NCBI RefSeq assembly: GCF_000982415.1
Contig: NZ_LANI01000003.1
Span: forward strand, 186,001-250,000
Source: Kiloniella litopenaei
GTDB lineage: Bacteria; Pseudomonadota; Alphaproteobacteria; Kiloniellales; Kiloniellaceae
Length of the DNA: 64,000 bases
Reading direction: 5' to 3'
Below, piece after piece: positions 1 through 9,506 of this stretch. The notes under the pieces are model-generated. The model was not told the DNA's origin. It saw only the letters and a list, made by a program, of their open reading frames with translations, and made no database searches. Every line of letters begins with the position of its first letter. Position 1 is the stretch's first letter. The position numbers and the translations under genes were made by a program.

Positions 1-1094
1 CCGAGACAATTCTGACAGTTCTACGCCTGAACCTGAAGGCAGCAAGAACCAGTTCTATCCTGTCACCCATCATGGAAACACTCGGTGGTATTGCCATTGC
101 GATTGTTATTCTTTACGGCGGGAACGAAGTCATACAAGGGACTAAAGATCCGGGATCTTTCTTTGCGTTTATCACGGCGCTTCTTCTGGCCTATGAACCG
201 ATCAAGAAACTGTCCAAACTGAATGCTAACATGCAAACAGGATTGGCAGCCGCCCACCGTGTCTATTCCATTCTGGATAGCGAACCAAGCATCAAAGATG
301 TTGCAGAGGACAAAGAGCTGAAAATAACAAAAGGTGATGTTGTCTTCGACAATGTTTACTTCAATTACGATGAAAATACACCAGCACTCGAAGCTATAAA
401 TCTAACCGCGAAAGCCGGAAAAACAGTTGCTCTTGTTGGGGCTTCCGGTGCGGGAAAAACATCCATTCTCAACCTTATTCCAAGATTCTATGACGTTACC
501 AAAGGTAAGATTACTTTTGACGGTCAAGATATCCGCGACGTGAGCTTGAGAAGCCTCAGACAGGCAACAGCACTGGTCAGCCAGGAAATTCAACTGTTCG
601 ACGATACCGTACGGGCCAATATTGCCTATGGGAAACCCGACGCAAGCGACGAAGAAATCATTGCCGCAGCAAAGAATGCCCATGCGCACGATTTCATTCT
701 TTCCCTGCCGGACGGATATGACACCCAGGTCGGCCCCAGAGGGTCAAGACTATCAGGCGGGCAACGCCAACGTGTGGCTATAGCACGAGCTATGGTAAAG
801 AACGCGCCTGTTTTACTCTTGGACGAAGCAACCTCTGCCCTAGACACTGAATCAGAGCGTCACGTTCAAACCGCTCTTAATACCCTGATGAAAGGTCGAA
901 CGACCTTTGTCATTGCTCACCGTCTTTCAACGGTTATCGATGCAGATATGATCTATGTAATGGATAAGGGTAAAATTATCGAAGAAGGCACACATAGCCA
1001 GCTACTGGAAAAATCTGGGACCTATGCAAAACTATATGCGCTACAGTTTGCAGAAGAAGCGCAAACAAACGATGATGTTTCTTTGCCTGCTTAA
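1..1094 (+). CDS. msbA: ABC exporter, MsbA/lipid A flippase family (5' end outside window)
   Basis: The reading frame is open from base 3 with no stop upstream, so only the last ~363 codons are visible. The N-terminal part seen is the end of the transmembrane exporter domain. It is followed by a complete ATPase domain with Walker A GASGAGKTS (codons around base 435), signature LSGGQRQRVAIARA (around 751), Walker B LLLDEATSALD (around 814) and the switch histidine in IAHRLST. Fused membrane-ATPase half transporters of this type flip lipid A-core or other lipids across the inner membrane. The following DUF374, lpxK and LpxL-like genes support a lipid A role. Other exporters of the same fold (drug, peptide, glucan) cannot be excluded without the missing half. 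Confidence 0.85.
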   Translation, partial: ETILTVLRLNLKAARTSSILSPIMETLGGIAIAIVILYGGNEVIQGTKDPGSFFAFITALLLAYEPIKKLSKLNANMQTGLAAAHRVYSILDSEPSIKDVAEDKELKITKGDVVFDNVYFNYDENTPALEAINLTAKAGKTVALVGASGAGKTSILNLIPRFYDVTKGKITFDGQDIRDVSLRSLRQATALVSQEIQLFDDTVRANIAYGKPDASDEEIIAAAKNAHAHDFILSLPDGYDTQVGPRGSRLSGGQRQRVAIARAMVKNAPVLLLDEATSALDTESERHVQTALNTLMKGRTTFVIAHRLSTVIDADMIYVMDKGKIIEEGTHSQLLEKSGTYAKLYALQFAEEAQTNDDVSLPA

Positions 1095-1142
1095 ACGGCC
1101 ATAAATTAAACGACCTATGAAAAGGTGTGCTTAAAGAATAGT

Positions 1143-1907
1143 ATGAAGCTGTCAAAACGGATACTCCGTTCAACCTTTTTCCAGAACCTGATCGCCAGAT
1201 TGATTTCTAGCTATATCGCGCTTGTGCGTAGCACGGTGCGCTGGCAGGAAATTATCCCCGATGAAACGCGTAAATATCTGGAGGGAGATTCGAACATCAT
1301 TGGATGTTTCTGGCATGCCCGCATGATCATGATGTTCAACGCCTGGAAAGGCAGTGATCGTAGCAAATTCCACATGTTGATCTCTGCCCACAGAGACGGA
1401 CGTGTCATTGCAAAGTCGATCGAAAATCTCGGTTTCAATACAGTGGAAGGCTCCAGCCGCAGAGGCGGGGCCACGGCACTCGTTAACCTTAAGCGTACCC
1501 TTGATAAAGGCGGGGCCATCGGTATCACACCTGACGGTCCCAAAGGCCCCAGAATGCGCGCCAAAACCGGCGCAATCAAAGCAGCACAAATGACCGGGCG
1601 TCCGATACTTCCAGTCACAGGAACCGTTGCAAGGCGTAAAGTCTTTAATTCATGGGATCGTTTTGTCCTGCCCGCGCCCTTTACCAAGGGGGTTATTATC
1701 TGGGGAACACCGATCTATGTTGAAAGGCATGCCTCGAGAGATCAGCAAGAACACTATCGTCTGGAACTGGAAGATCAGCTGAACAAACTAACCCAGATGG
1801 CTGACCGGTCATTCGGACAGAATCTGATCCATCCAGACCCTCTGCCTGCGCCGAAAGCAGCTACATCTCTTAATCAAGCGCCCGAGATCTCAGATGCAAA
1901 CACCTGA
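1143..1907 (+). CDS. DUF374 family lysophospholipid acyltransferase-like protein
   Basis: The protein is about 254 aa, with an N-terminal hydrophobic segment and PlsC-like features: FWHARM near residue 57 and TPDGPKGP near residue 130, both hallmarks of DUF374. The family is related to glycerolipid acyltransferases and sits in lipid A/Kdo gene clusters in alphaproteobacteria; its exact substrate is unsettled. I chose ATG 1143, preceded by AAAGAA; an in-frame GTG at 1125 would add six residues. It overlaps lpxK by 14 bases, so the two are translated from one transcript. In many relatives a Kdo transferase gene (waaA) lies between these two genes, but it does not here. Confidence 0.85.
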   Translation: MKLSKRILRSTFFQNLIARLISSYIALVRSTVRWQEIIPDETRKYLEGDSNIIGCFWHARMIMMFNAWKGSDRSKFHMLISAHRDGRVIAKSIENLGFNTVEGSSRRGGATALVNLKRTLDKGGAIGITPDGPKGPRMRAKTGAIKAAQMTGRPILPVTGTVARRKVFNSWDRFVLPAPFTKGVIIWGTPIYVERHASRDQQEHYRLELEDQLNKLTQMADRSFGQNLIHPDPLPAPKAATSLNQAPEISDANT

Positions 1908-2895
1908 GTTTTGGAATAATCGCGGTTTTATAAGTACTCTGCTGCTACCACTGTCCGGGTTTTATTATCTCGGCAGTATCCTTCGCCAAAAACTTGCAAC
2001 CCCGACAAAACTTGATGTTCCTGTCATCTGTGTTGGCAATCTAACGGCTGGCGGCAGCGGGAAAACCCCGATTACACTTGCCTTGGCCGACATGCTTTGC
2101 AAAATGGGGAAAAATCCACACATCGTTTCCCGGGGATATGGTGGTCAGCACGAAGGCCCACTGCGCGTATCCCCTGCACAACACTCCGCTCGAGATGTCG
2201 GGGATGAACCGCTGATGATGGCGCTTTCCAAGTCACAAACGCCCGTCTGGATCAGCAGAAACAGAGTTGACGGTGCCAAGGCGGCGATCAAAGAAAGTGC
2301 AGACGTCATTTTACTGGATGACGGTTTTCAAAACCCTGCGCTCGAAAAAGATCTGTCAATTATTGTCGTCGATAACAAAATCGGATTTTCCAATGGTCGA
2401 CTGATTCCCTCTGGGCCGCTGCGAGAAAGCATCCACAATGGCTTGAAACGTGCTGATGCCATTCTGGTTATCAAGAAACCTGACGACATAATAAACCCAG
2501 ATCTGACAGCCTTTTTCTCAGAAAAAGAAGTTTCCGGGGTCATGATTACACCTACAGATACAACCCGCGCATCAGAATTGGCAAACAAGAAAGTGCTTGC
2601 CTTTGCCGGAATTGGATATCCCAAGAAATTTTACGATACTTTGGAAAATCTGTCGGTAAATGTATGCAAAACCGTTAACTTTCCAGACCATCATCACTAT
2701 ACAATCGATGATCTCAATAAAGTTCTCTCCCTCGCCAAAGACAACGGGGCAGAAGCTATTTTTACGACTGAGAAAGACTTCGTAAAAGTCCCAGATGAAT
2801 TAAAAGAGACAATCTCTTACTTGCCCATTCACGCTGTTTGGGATAATCCACATTTCATAAATTCCATTTTGAGCAAGTTAACAGGAACCACATGA
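1894..2895 (+). CDS. lpxK: tetraacyldisaccharide 4'-kinase
   Basis: LpxK is the inner-membrane kinase that phosphorylates the 4' position of the lipid A disaccharide to give lipid IVA. The 333-aa length is normal. An N-terminal membrane anchor is followed by the P-loop GNLTAGGSGKTP at about residues 47-58, then LLDDGFQ and TTEKDFVK motifs typical of the family. It overlaps DUF374 upstream and the acyltransferase downstream by 4 bases (ATGA type), indicating a tight operon for lipid A completion. Confidence 0.95.
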   Translation: MQTPEFWNNRGFISTLLLPLSGFYYLGSILRQKLATPTKLDVPVICVGNLTAGGSGKTPITLALADMLCKMGKNPHIVSRGYGGQHEGPLRVSPAQHSARDVGDEPLMMALSKSQTPVWISRNRVDGAKAAIKESADVILLDDGFQNPALEKDLSIIVVDNKIGFSNGRLIPSGPLRESIHNGLKRADAILVIKKPDDIINPDLTAFFSEKEVSGVMITPTDTTRASELANKKVLAFAGIGYPKKFYDTLENLSVNVCKTVNFPDHHHYTIDDLNKVLSLAKDNGAEAIFTTEKDFVKVPDELKETISYLPIHAVWDNPHFINSILSKLTGTT

Positions 2896-3800
2896 CAAAT
2901 GATGTCACCTTTCAACACAAAGTCGAAGCTCTCGGTTTTCGATTCTTGCTCTGTTTGGTTGGCCTGTTTCCTGTAAAAGCGTGCTCTAATTTTGGTGGAT
3001 TTCTGGGACGAGTAATCGGCCCTCGTTTAGGCATTTCACGCAAAGCCGATCTGAACCTGCGCCTTGCCATGCCAGAGTTGACAGAAAAAGAGCGCAAACA
3101 GATTATCCGTGATATGTGGGACAATCTTGGCCGGGTTATTTTTGAATATCCGCACCTCAAAGAAATCGTACGAACAGATCGCGATTATATTACCGTCGAA
3201 GGTATTGAGAAGTTCGAAGCACCTGAAATTAAAGACAAAGCTCTGATTTTTGTTGGCGCCCATATCGGTAACTGGGAAGTATTGCCGATGACAGCAGCAC
3301 TGCGTGGTTACCCGCAGACAATCATCGTGCGCCAGCCCAATAACCCCATTGTTGCCGCAGCTATTGACGACATCCGTACTTCGACCGGAAATATTTCAGC
3401 TGCCAAAGGTGTCGAAGGCGCGCGAGCTTCCTTAAAAGCCATTAGAGACAAATCAGCCGTCGGGATCCTCGCCGATCAAAAGATGAACGATGGTATAGAG
3501 GCGCCCTTTTTTGGCATTCCGTCTATGACACCTGCCGCCCCAGCATTGCTCGGTAGTAAGCCAAACGCTGTTGTCTTTCCAATCCAGTGTATCAGAACTG
3601 GCCCAGCCAGTTTTCATCTAGTGTGTCATTCTGCGATTGATTTCCCTGATGATGCCAACAGAGGTAAAGCAGCATTAGAAGGGATGACAGAGCTTAACGG
3701 CATCATCGAGAGCTGGATCAGAGAGAAACCCGGTGATTGGCTCTGGCTGCATCGCCGCTGGCCCAAAGAAGCATACAGGAACTTAAAAGAAAATTCCTGA
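2892..3800 (+). CDS. lpxL: LpxL/HtrB-like lipid A acyltransferase
   Basis: This is a 302-aa member of the Kdo2-lipid A secondary acyltransferase family, inner-membrane enzymes that add lauroyl or myristoyl chains to lipid A. The catalytic HX4E motif appears as HIGNWE at about residue 123, and DQKMNDGIEAPFFG and a C-terminal WLWLHRRWP segment are family hallmarks. It starts with ATG overlapping the lpxK stop. Which secondary chain it adds cannot be read from the sequence. The gene ends 15 bases before the stop of the convergent M23 gene, with no obvious terminator. Confidence 0.9.
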   Translation: MTNDVTFQHKVEALGFRFLLCLVGLFPVKACSNFGGFLGRVIGPRLGISRKADLNLRLAMPELTEKERKQIIRDMWDNLGRVIFEYPHLKEIVRTDRDYITVEGIEKFEAPEIKDKALIFVGAHIGNWEVLPMTAALRGYPQTIIVRQPNNPIVAAAIDDIRTSTGNISAAKGVEGARASLKAIRDKSAVGILADQKMNDGIEAPFFGIPSMTPAAPALLGSKPNAVVFPIQCIRTGPASFHLVCHSAIDFPDDANRGKAALEGMTELNGIIESWIREKPGDWLWLHRRWPKEAYRNLKENS

Positions 3801-3815
3801 CAGCGACCTTTGTTT

Positions 3816-4658
3816 TTAGTTCGGCATTGGCCCGACAAGAGTTTCAGGATCAACCCGTTCTTTAAACCAGTTCATTCGCCAGTCCAGATGGGGGCCTGTG
3901 ACACGACCCGTTGCCCCAAGCGTGCCTAGTTTCTCGCCCTGTGCAAGATAATCACCCACCTTAACTGTTACACTGTCCATGTGTAAAAATGTGGACGACA
4001 AACCGTGCCCATGATCAAGAATAATCGTTCCACCAGAATAATAAAGATCTGGCTCGGCCAGTGTCACGATGCCGGGAGCCGGCGCAATAACTGGTGTTCC
4101 GACAGGTGCAGCAACATCCACCCCGAAATGCGGACGTTTGGGAACGCCGTTAAACACGCGCTGACTACCATAAACACCTGATATACGTCCGTGTGCTGGC
4201 CAGATAAAACCCTTGGCATACATAGGCTCGTCAAAGTCTTCCATTCTTGCTTTGGCGACAATTTGCGCGTCACGGCTTATACGATCAGCAACCTCTTTCG
4301 GTGGGGATACATATTTTTGAGCCACGCCTTCTATACGCTGAATGGCATAGTCACGTTTTTTTATTTCGTAATTTCGGGTTTGAGTTTTCCCATCTGGTGT
4401 TTGGATACTCAGTTCGACAATACCTTCGGCATCACGCCCAAATCCAAAAACAAAATCGCCCTGCTGAGAAAGCTTTATCGCCTCTTGATTAAGGAAAACT
4501 TTTGACCCACCTGGCGCTTTCCCAATGATAATTCCACCTTGTATGAATTTCCCTTGCAAAGAAACGTTATCTTCTGCGAAGCCCGATGACGGCACAGATA
4601 AAGTTCCTGATAAAGTCAGTGTAAAAATCAAAAACAAACAACAAAATAAGCGTCTCAT
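3816..4658 (-). CDS. periplasmic M23 (LytM-type) peptidase with variant metal site
   Basis: The 280-aa protein has a signal peptide (hydrophobic residues ~4-25, cleavage likely after SSGFA) and a C-terminal LytM/M23 domain. PHFGVD near residue 176 supplies the His and Asp zinc ligands, and HGHGLSSTFLHM is the mid-domain block. The usual HxH near the C terminus reads HLD (GPHLDWRM), so one zinc ligand or catalytic His is replaced by Asp. The likely role is cutting peptidoglycan crosslinks, or activating amidases if inactive. The start overlaps the xseA stop by one base (TAATG), so it is co-transcribed with xseA. Confidence 0.85.
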   Translation of the reverse strand: MRRLFCCLFLIFTLTLSGTLSVPSSGFAEDNVSLQGKFIQGGIIIGKAPGGSKVFLNQEAIKLSQQGDFVFGFGRDAEGIVELSIQTPDGKTQTRNYEIKKRDYAIQRIEGVAQKYVSPPKEVADRISRDAQIVAKARMEDFDEPMYAKGFIWPAHGRISGVYGSQRVFNGVPKRPHFGVDVAAPVGTPVIAPAPGIVTLAEPDLYYSGGTIILDHGHGLSSTFLHMDSVTVKVGDYLAQGEKLGTLGATGRVTGPHLDWRMNWFKERVDPETLVGPMPN

Positions 4659-6274
4659 TATAACAAGCTTCCCTGGGCAGTGTCTGCCGTTTCAGATTTC
4701 TTTTTCTTAGACGTTTTCGGGGATGTTTTCGGGGATGTTTTAGAGGGCATTTTAGGCGCCTGCGAGCCCGATGGACCACTCGCAATATCCTCGCCCCCCG
4801 CAACAGCCTCAATAACTGCATTATGGGCAAACTCGATATTTAGCTTTGTACCATCGCTGATATCAGTGGCAGTCAGAACATTGCCGTCAGTCCCTCGGAC
4901 AACAGAAAAACCACGTTTCAGAACATTCTTATAGGAAACCCCTTCAAGAACACGATCTAACGACGTCAGAGTATTTTTTGCACGCTCCAAACGAAGGGCC
5001 GCTGCAGATGCCATACGTCGTCCAGAATCAAGCTTCTCCATTTCAAACTGACGCACAGGAACAATCTGTTCGCCGACACCTGCGAAACGGTCACTCAACG
5101 CTGATAATTGATGCGATGCCAGCAGGATCTGTTGCTTGGGATGGGGCAAACGCGCCGAGAGTTCAGACAGTTCTGATGTTTGATGGCGCAGGAATCCTCT
5201 CATGGCATTACGCATGCGCTCCACGCGATCATCCAGACGTTGAGTCTTTTCCTCTATCAATCGCCGAGGATCCGGGAGGCCCCTTGCAAGTGCTTCCACC
5301 TGCATGCGGCGTTCGCTCATCAAACGGTTAGCACCTGCATAAATCCGTCGCCCAATATTCTGGACTTCACCGATCAGTTCGGCCCTGACAGGTACTGCCA
5401 TTTCAGCCGCAGCCGTCGGGGTTGGCGCACGTCTGTCAGATGCAAAGTCAATCAACGTCGTGTCTGTTTCATGCCCCACTGCGGAAATCAACGGAATTTT
5501 GGAATTGGCCGCAGCTCTGACCACGACCTCTTCATTGAAAGCCCAAAGATCTTCAAGACTGCCACCGCCACGGGCAACTATGAGTGTATCCGGGCGGGGG
5601 ACATCCCCATTAGGGTCCAATGCATTAAACCCGTCAATTGCCTTGGCAACCTGTTCTGCCGCGCCTTCGCCCTGAACCAGCACAGGCCAGACCAGAACGC
5701 GCCGTGGAAAGCGATCAGACAGGCGATGCATGATGTCGCGAATAACCGCCCCCGTTGGCGATGTCACAACGCCAATGACCTCTGGCAAAAACGGGATCGC
5801 CCGTTTGCGTTCATCCGCAAACAAGCCTTCTGAAGCCAGCTTCTTTTTTCGCTCTTCCAAAAGCTTGAGCAACGCGCCTTCACCGGCAACTTCCATACTA
5901 TCAATAACAATCTGATAGTTTGATCGCCCAGGGTAGCTGGTAATGCGGCCTGTTACGATAACTTCCAGACCATCTTGAGGATCAACAGACAATTTGCTTG
6001 CCTGTCCTCGCCAACAGATCACACTCAGAACGGCATTTTCATCTTTTAGAGACATATAGATATGCCCTGATGCCGCACGCTTCAGGCCTGAAATTTCACC
6101 CCGTACGCGTACGCGATCAAAACGGGTTTCAAGCTCCCGCTTGATAGAGCTGGATATCTCGCTAACACTTAGCGCAGGGGCATTGTTCCCGCGTGTCTCG
6201 CTTGGGTTACCGGGCTTAGCAGCAGATTTGGGCGCTGCTGTTTTCGCTTGGGGTGTAGAAAACAAATCATTCAT
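4658..6274 (-). CDS. xseA: exodeoxyribonuclease VII large subunit
   Basis: XseA is the catalytic subunit of exonuclease VII, which degrades single-stranded DNA to oligonucleotides; the small subunit gene is not in this window. The 538-aa protein shows an OB-fold (VRVRGEISGLKRAASGHIY), a central catalytic region with GVVTSPTGAVIRDI, RGGGSLEDLWAFN and SAVGHETDTTLIDF, then a long coiled-coil region. The tail is low-complexity, with three SPKTSP-like Lys/Thr/Ser repeats near residues 515-530, longer than in E. coli. The following M23 gene overlaps by one base. Confidence 0.95.
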   Translation of the reverse strand: MNDLFSTPQAKTAAPKSAAKPGNPSETRGNNAPALSVSEISSSIKRELETRFDRVRVRGEISGLKRAASGHIYMSLKDENAVLSVICWRGQASKLSVDPQDGLEVIVTGRITSYPGRSNYQIVIDSMEVAGEGALLKLLEERKKKLASEGLFADERKRAIPFLPEVIGVVTSPTGAVIRDIMHRLSDRFPRRVLVWPVLVQGEGAAEQVAKAIDGFNALDPNGDVPRPDTLIVARGGGSLEDLWAFNEEVVVRAAANSKIPLISAVGHETDTTLIDFASDRRAPTPTAAAEMAVPVRAELIGEVQNIGRRIYAGANRLMSERRMQVEALARGLPDPRRLIEEKTQRLDDRVERMRNAMRGFLRHQTSELSELSARLPHPKQQILLASHQLSALSDRFAGVGEQIVPVRQFEMEKLDSGRRMASAAALRLERAKNTLTSLDRVLEGVSYKNVLKRGFSVVRGTDGNVLTATDISDGTKLNIEFAHNAVIEAVAGGEDIASGPSGSQAPKMPSKTSPKTSPKTSKKKKSETADTAQGSLL

Positions 6275-6490
6275 GTCGCCATCCTAAACATCCCCCCCAG
6301 CAAAGTCGACAGAGCAATCGCTGTTTACACTGTATTTTCTTGTCTCTTTTATGAAAATAAATCCACTGGCAACCATCAATTTCACAAACAGCGCCTTCAG
6401 CAAAACTTTTCCCCACAAGTTCTGGTATTTTGAGAGCGGATAGGGCATAAGCTTGCCAGATTAACTGACCCTAATATTCGGGAGCGCAAA

Positions 6491-7771
6491 ATGAAAATTC
6501 TCGTCGTTGGATCTGGTGGCCGTGAACACGCCCTGTGCTGGTCTATAGCCAAATCCCCCTTGTGCGAAAAGCTCTATTGTGCCCCGGGAAATGCTGGAAT
6601 TTCCGACGTGGCAGAATGCCTGCCGATCAAGGCAGAGGATCTGGATGGCTTGGTTGCCTTTGTAGAGCAGAATGACATCGGGTTTGTGGTCGTCGGCCCC
6701 GAAGCTCAACTTGTGGACGGTTTGGTGGATCGGATGAACGCCATCAATATTCCCGCTTTTGGTCCATCAGCCGCTGCTGCCGAACTGGAAGGCTCAAAAG
6801 GCTTCATGAAAGATATCTGTGCAAAGTACAATGTACCAACGGCCAGCTATCAACGCTTTACGGATCTTGCCGCAGCAAAAAAATATCTCGACGAACAGGG
6901 CGCACCAATTGTGATCAAGACCGATGGCCTTGCTGCTGGTAAGGGCGTTACCGTTGCCATGACATTGGAAGAAGCTCACACCGCGGTTGAAGAAGCTCTT
7001 TCAGGTCGCGCATTTGGTGCAGCAGGGGCGGAAGTTGTTATCGAAGAGTTCATGCAAGGGGAAGAGGTCAGCTTTTTTGTTTTGACCGATGGCGAAAACT
7101 ACCTTCCCCTGGCATCTGCACAGGACCACAAATGTGTTGGCGAAGGCGACACAGGCCCGAATACAGGCGGCATGGGCGTTTACTCCCCCGCGACAATCCT
7201 GACGCCAGAGCTTGAGCAACAGGTTCTCGAACAGTGCATAAAACCTACTATTGAAGGCATGAAATCCGAAGGTCACGTATACAAGGGCGTTCTCTTTGCC
7301 GGTCTTATGCTGACAGAAACCGGACCACGGTTGATTGAGTATAATGTTCGTTTCGGCGACCCGGAATGTCAGGCCCTTTGCCTGCGCCTGAAGTCAGATA
7401 TCCTTCCTGCTCTGCTGGCTTCGGCACAGGGTGGTCTGGAAGATATCAAACTTGAATGGCATGACGAAACCGCTCTACTGGTTGTCATGGCAGCAAAAGG
7501 CTATCCGGCATCCTATGAAAAAAACACAGTCATCAAGGGCGTTGAGAACGCAGGTTCCGACCCTGCGGTCACGGTATTCCACGCTGGCACAGCCAGAGGG
7601 AATGACGGCAGTCTGCAAGCTGTCGGGGGACGCGTTCTGGGGGTAACTGCTTTGGGATCAGATATCAAAGAAGCACAGAAAAAAGCCTATCAGGCCGTGG
7701 ATAAAATCTCATGGGATCAAGGCTTTTGTCGTCGCGATATCGGTTGGCGAGAGCTGGCACGAAATAGCTAA
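6491..7771 (+). CDS. purD: phosphoribosylamine-glycine ligase
   Basis: PurD (GAR synthetase) joins glycine to phosphoribosylamine in the second step of purine synthesis. Its length of 426 aa is typical. It opens with MKILVVGSGGREHAL, the conserved N-terminal Rossmann segment, and carries the ATP-grasp region (IVIKTDGLAAGKGV, GPNTGGMG, EYNVRFGDPECQ). ATG 6491 is preceded by GGGAG at good spacing. It stands alone and converges on tadA, with only eight bases between the stop codons. Confidence 0.97.
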   Translation: MKILVVGSGGREHALCWSIAKSPLCEKLYCAPGNAGISDVAECLPIKAEDLDGLVAFVEQNDIGFVVVGPEAQLVDGLVDRMNAINIPAFGPSAAAAELEGSKGFMKDICAKYNVPTASYQRFTDLAAAKKYLDEQGAPIVIKTDGLAAGKGVTVAMTLEEAHTAVEEALSGRAFGAAGAEVVIEEFMQGEEVSFFVLTDGENYLPLASAQDHKCVGEGDTGPNTGGMGVYSPATILTPELEQQVLEQCIKPTIEGMKSEGHVYKGVLFAGLMLTETGPRLIEYNVRFGDPECQALCLRLKSDILPALLASAQGGLEDIKLEWHDETALLVVMAAKGYPASYEKNTVIKGVENAGSDPAVTVFHAGTARGNDGSLQAVGGRVLGVTALGSDIKEAQKKAYQAVDKISWDQGFCRRDIGWRELARNS

Positions 7772-7779
7772 TTCGCGAT

Positions 7780-8262
7780 TTAGCGGCGGCTTTGGAAGAA
7801 AGCCCTGAGGATCTCTGCACACTCTTGTTCACGAATGCCACCGTACACCTCAGGCACGTGATGACAGGTAGCATGCTCGTAAACTCTGGGACCATGATCT
7901 ACGCCCCCGCCTTTGGGATCATAGGCTCCATAGTAAACCCGCTGAATGCGGGCAAAAGAAATTGCCGTTGCACACATGGGACATGGCTCTAGCGTAACGT
8001 AGAGATCACAGTTTTCCAGCCGGGCACTGTTTTGTTGTTCACCCACAGCCCGTATCGCCAGAACTTCAGCGTGCGCCGTCGGATCATGGTCCCGCTCCAC
8101 ACGGTTATGTGCCTGGGCAAAAACCTGCCCACTCTCACGATCAACAATCACTGCCCCAACAGGGACTTCCCCTGCTGCTGCCGCTTTTTTTGCTTCTTCC
8201 AAAGCAAGCGTCATGGCTTCGCCCGGTTTTTTACAAATATGTTCTTCCTGTTTCGCTTTCAT
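7780..8262 (-). CDS. tadA: tRNA-specific adenosine-34 deaminase
   Basis: TadA converts A34 to inosine in tRNA-Arg(ACG). The zinc-dependent cytidine-deaminase fold is clear: HAEVLAIR carries the His ligand and catalytic Glu, and PCPMC the two Cys ligands. VPVGAVIVD near the start is the substrate-pocket segment. ATG 8262 is used; a GTG two codons upstream is possible, and an internal Met (MTLALEEAKK) matches the start of many homologues, so the N-terminal ~16 residues are uncertain. It is convergent with purD and divergent from the RluB-type gene. Confidence 0.93.
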   Translation of the reverse strand: MKAKQEEHICKKPGEAMTLALEEAKKAAAAGEVPVGAVIVDRESGQVFAQAHNRVERDHDPTAHAEVLAIRAVGEQQNSARLENCDLYVTLEPCPMCATAISFARIQRVYYGAYDPKGGGVDHGPRVYEHATCHHVPEVYGGIREQECAEILRAFFQSRR

Positions 8263-8441
8263 AACCACGGACTTTCATTCGAAATCATGAATTGGTCAAG
8301 CAGAAGTACCCGAGATATCCCTAAAGCCAGAGTTCCCCCTAAAGCCTGCAATATCCAAAATCAGCCCCAAGATCATCGTTGCATAGGACCTTTGTTTTAT
8401 TCACAGTGGACAGAAGACAAAGTCGAGCATACATTCCGGCC

Positions 8442-9491
8442 ATGACAAACTCAAAAATGACAAAACCAAATCGCCAGAAACCGGGCGCTAACGCCAAAGG
8501 AAGTTCCTTCAAGGGAAAGGGTGTCAATCGCCCGTACAAGGGAAAACCTTCTGGCAGAAACACACAGCAAGAAAGCAAACCTGCTGTTGAGACAATCGAA
8601 CTTTCTGACAAGAAGGAACGGATTGCGAAGGTAATCGCGCGCGCGGGGCTTTGTTCCAGACGTGATGCGGAACGCTGGATTGCAGAAGGCCGTGTTAAGC
8701 TGGACGGCAAAGTGCTGGAGACACCGGCCATTGTTGTCGGGCCGGACAATGTCATTGAAGTCAACGGAGAACCTCTTCCCCAACCAGAGCGCCCGCGCCT
8801 GTGGAAATACCACAAGCCAAAGGGACAGATTACAGCTGCACGCGACCCAGAAGGCCGGGCCACTGTTTTTGACAATCTGCCCAAGGACCTTCCTCGCCTC
8901 CAACCCGTTGGACGTTTGGATTATAACTCTGAAGGCTTGCTGCTCTTTACTAATGATGGTGGTCTAAAGCGCAAAATGGAGCTTCCGGCCACGGGATGGA
9001 CCCGTCGCTATCGAGTCAGGGTTCATGGTCAGGTCGACGAGCGACATATCAAAACCCTTGCCGAGGGCATAACAATTGATGGCGTTCACTACGCCCCGAT
9101 TGAAGCCAGCATTTCACATCAGGCCAAAACCAACGCCTGGATGCTAATGTCGTTGAAAGAGGGCAAGAACCGTGAAATCCGCCGTGTCTGTGAGCACCTC
9201 GGTCTGATCGTCAACAGGCTGATCAGAATTTCCTATGGCCCTTTCCAGCTCGGGGAAATTGAGCCGGGCGATATTGTTGAACTCCCCGCGAAACTTATCC
9301 GGGATCAATTCGGGCTTGAGAATAAAGCTAAAAATCCGGAAAAACAGAAAGATCCGAACGGCAAGCAAAACCGATCAGGTAAAAAACCACAAGGCAGAAC
9401 AGGCGGAAAACCATCAGGCAGATCTGCAAATAAAAAAACAGGACCTACTCGTGGGAAGTCCGCCTCAAGCTCACGTAACAAGCGTCCTTAA
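8442..9491 (+). CDS. rluB: RluB-type 23S rRNA pseudouridine synthase
   Basis: An S4 RNA-binding domain (ERIAKVIARAGLCSRRDAE, about residues 55-75) precedes the RsuA-family catalytic domain, whose active Asp lies in VGRLDYNSEGLLLFTND. These enzymes isomerise uridine in the large-subunit rRNA; RluB and RluE/RsuA are hard to separate by eye, but the long form with a basic tail suits RluB. Both ends are low-complexity: a Lys/Gly/Asn-rich N terminus (~50 aa) and a Lys/Gly/Pro/Ser-rich C terminus (~60 aa), probably disordered RNA-binding tails. ATG 8442 was chosen; TTG 8379 would extend it with unlikely sequence. rsmD follows 15 bases later. Confidence 0.88.
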   Translation: MTNSKMTKPNRQKPGANAKGSSFKGKGVNRPYKGKPSGRNTQQESKPAVETIELSDKKERIAKVIARAGLCSRRDAERWIAEGRVKLDGKVLETPAIVVGPDNVIEVNGEPLPQPERPRLWKYHKPKGQITAARDPEGRATVFDNLPKDLPRLQPVGRLDYNSEGLLLFTNDGGLKRKMELPATGWTRRYRVRVHGQVDERHIKTLAEGITIDGVHYAPIEASISHQAKTNAWMLMSLKEGKNREIRRVCEHLGLIVNRLIRISYGPFQLGEIEPGDIVELPAKLIRDQFGLENKAKNPEKQKDPNGKQNRSGKKPQGRTGGKPSGRSANKKTGPTRGKSASSSRNKRP

Positions 9492-9506
9492 AGTGGTGTT
9501 GTTAGT

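Noticed and set aside
5180-5833. 217-codon plus-strand frame inside xseA
   Set aside because: It is antisense to a clear xseA gene, shows no recognisable domain, and has Cys/His/Arg-rich composition typical of a shadow frame.
6248-6433. Small plus-strand frame between xseA and purD
   Set aside because: It overlaps the xseA start antisense and has no ribosome site or recognisable motif.
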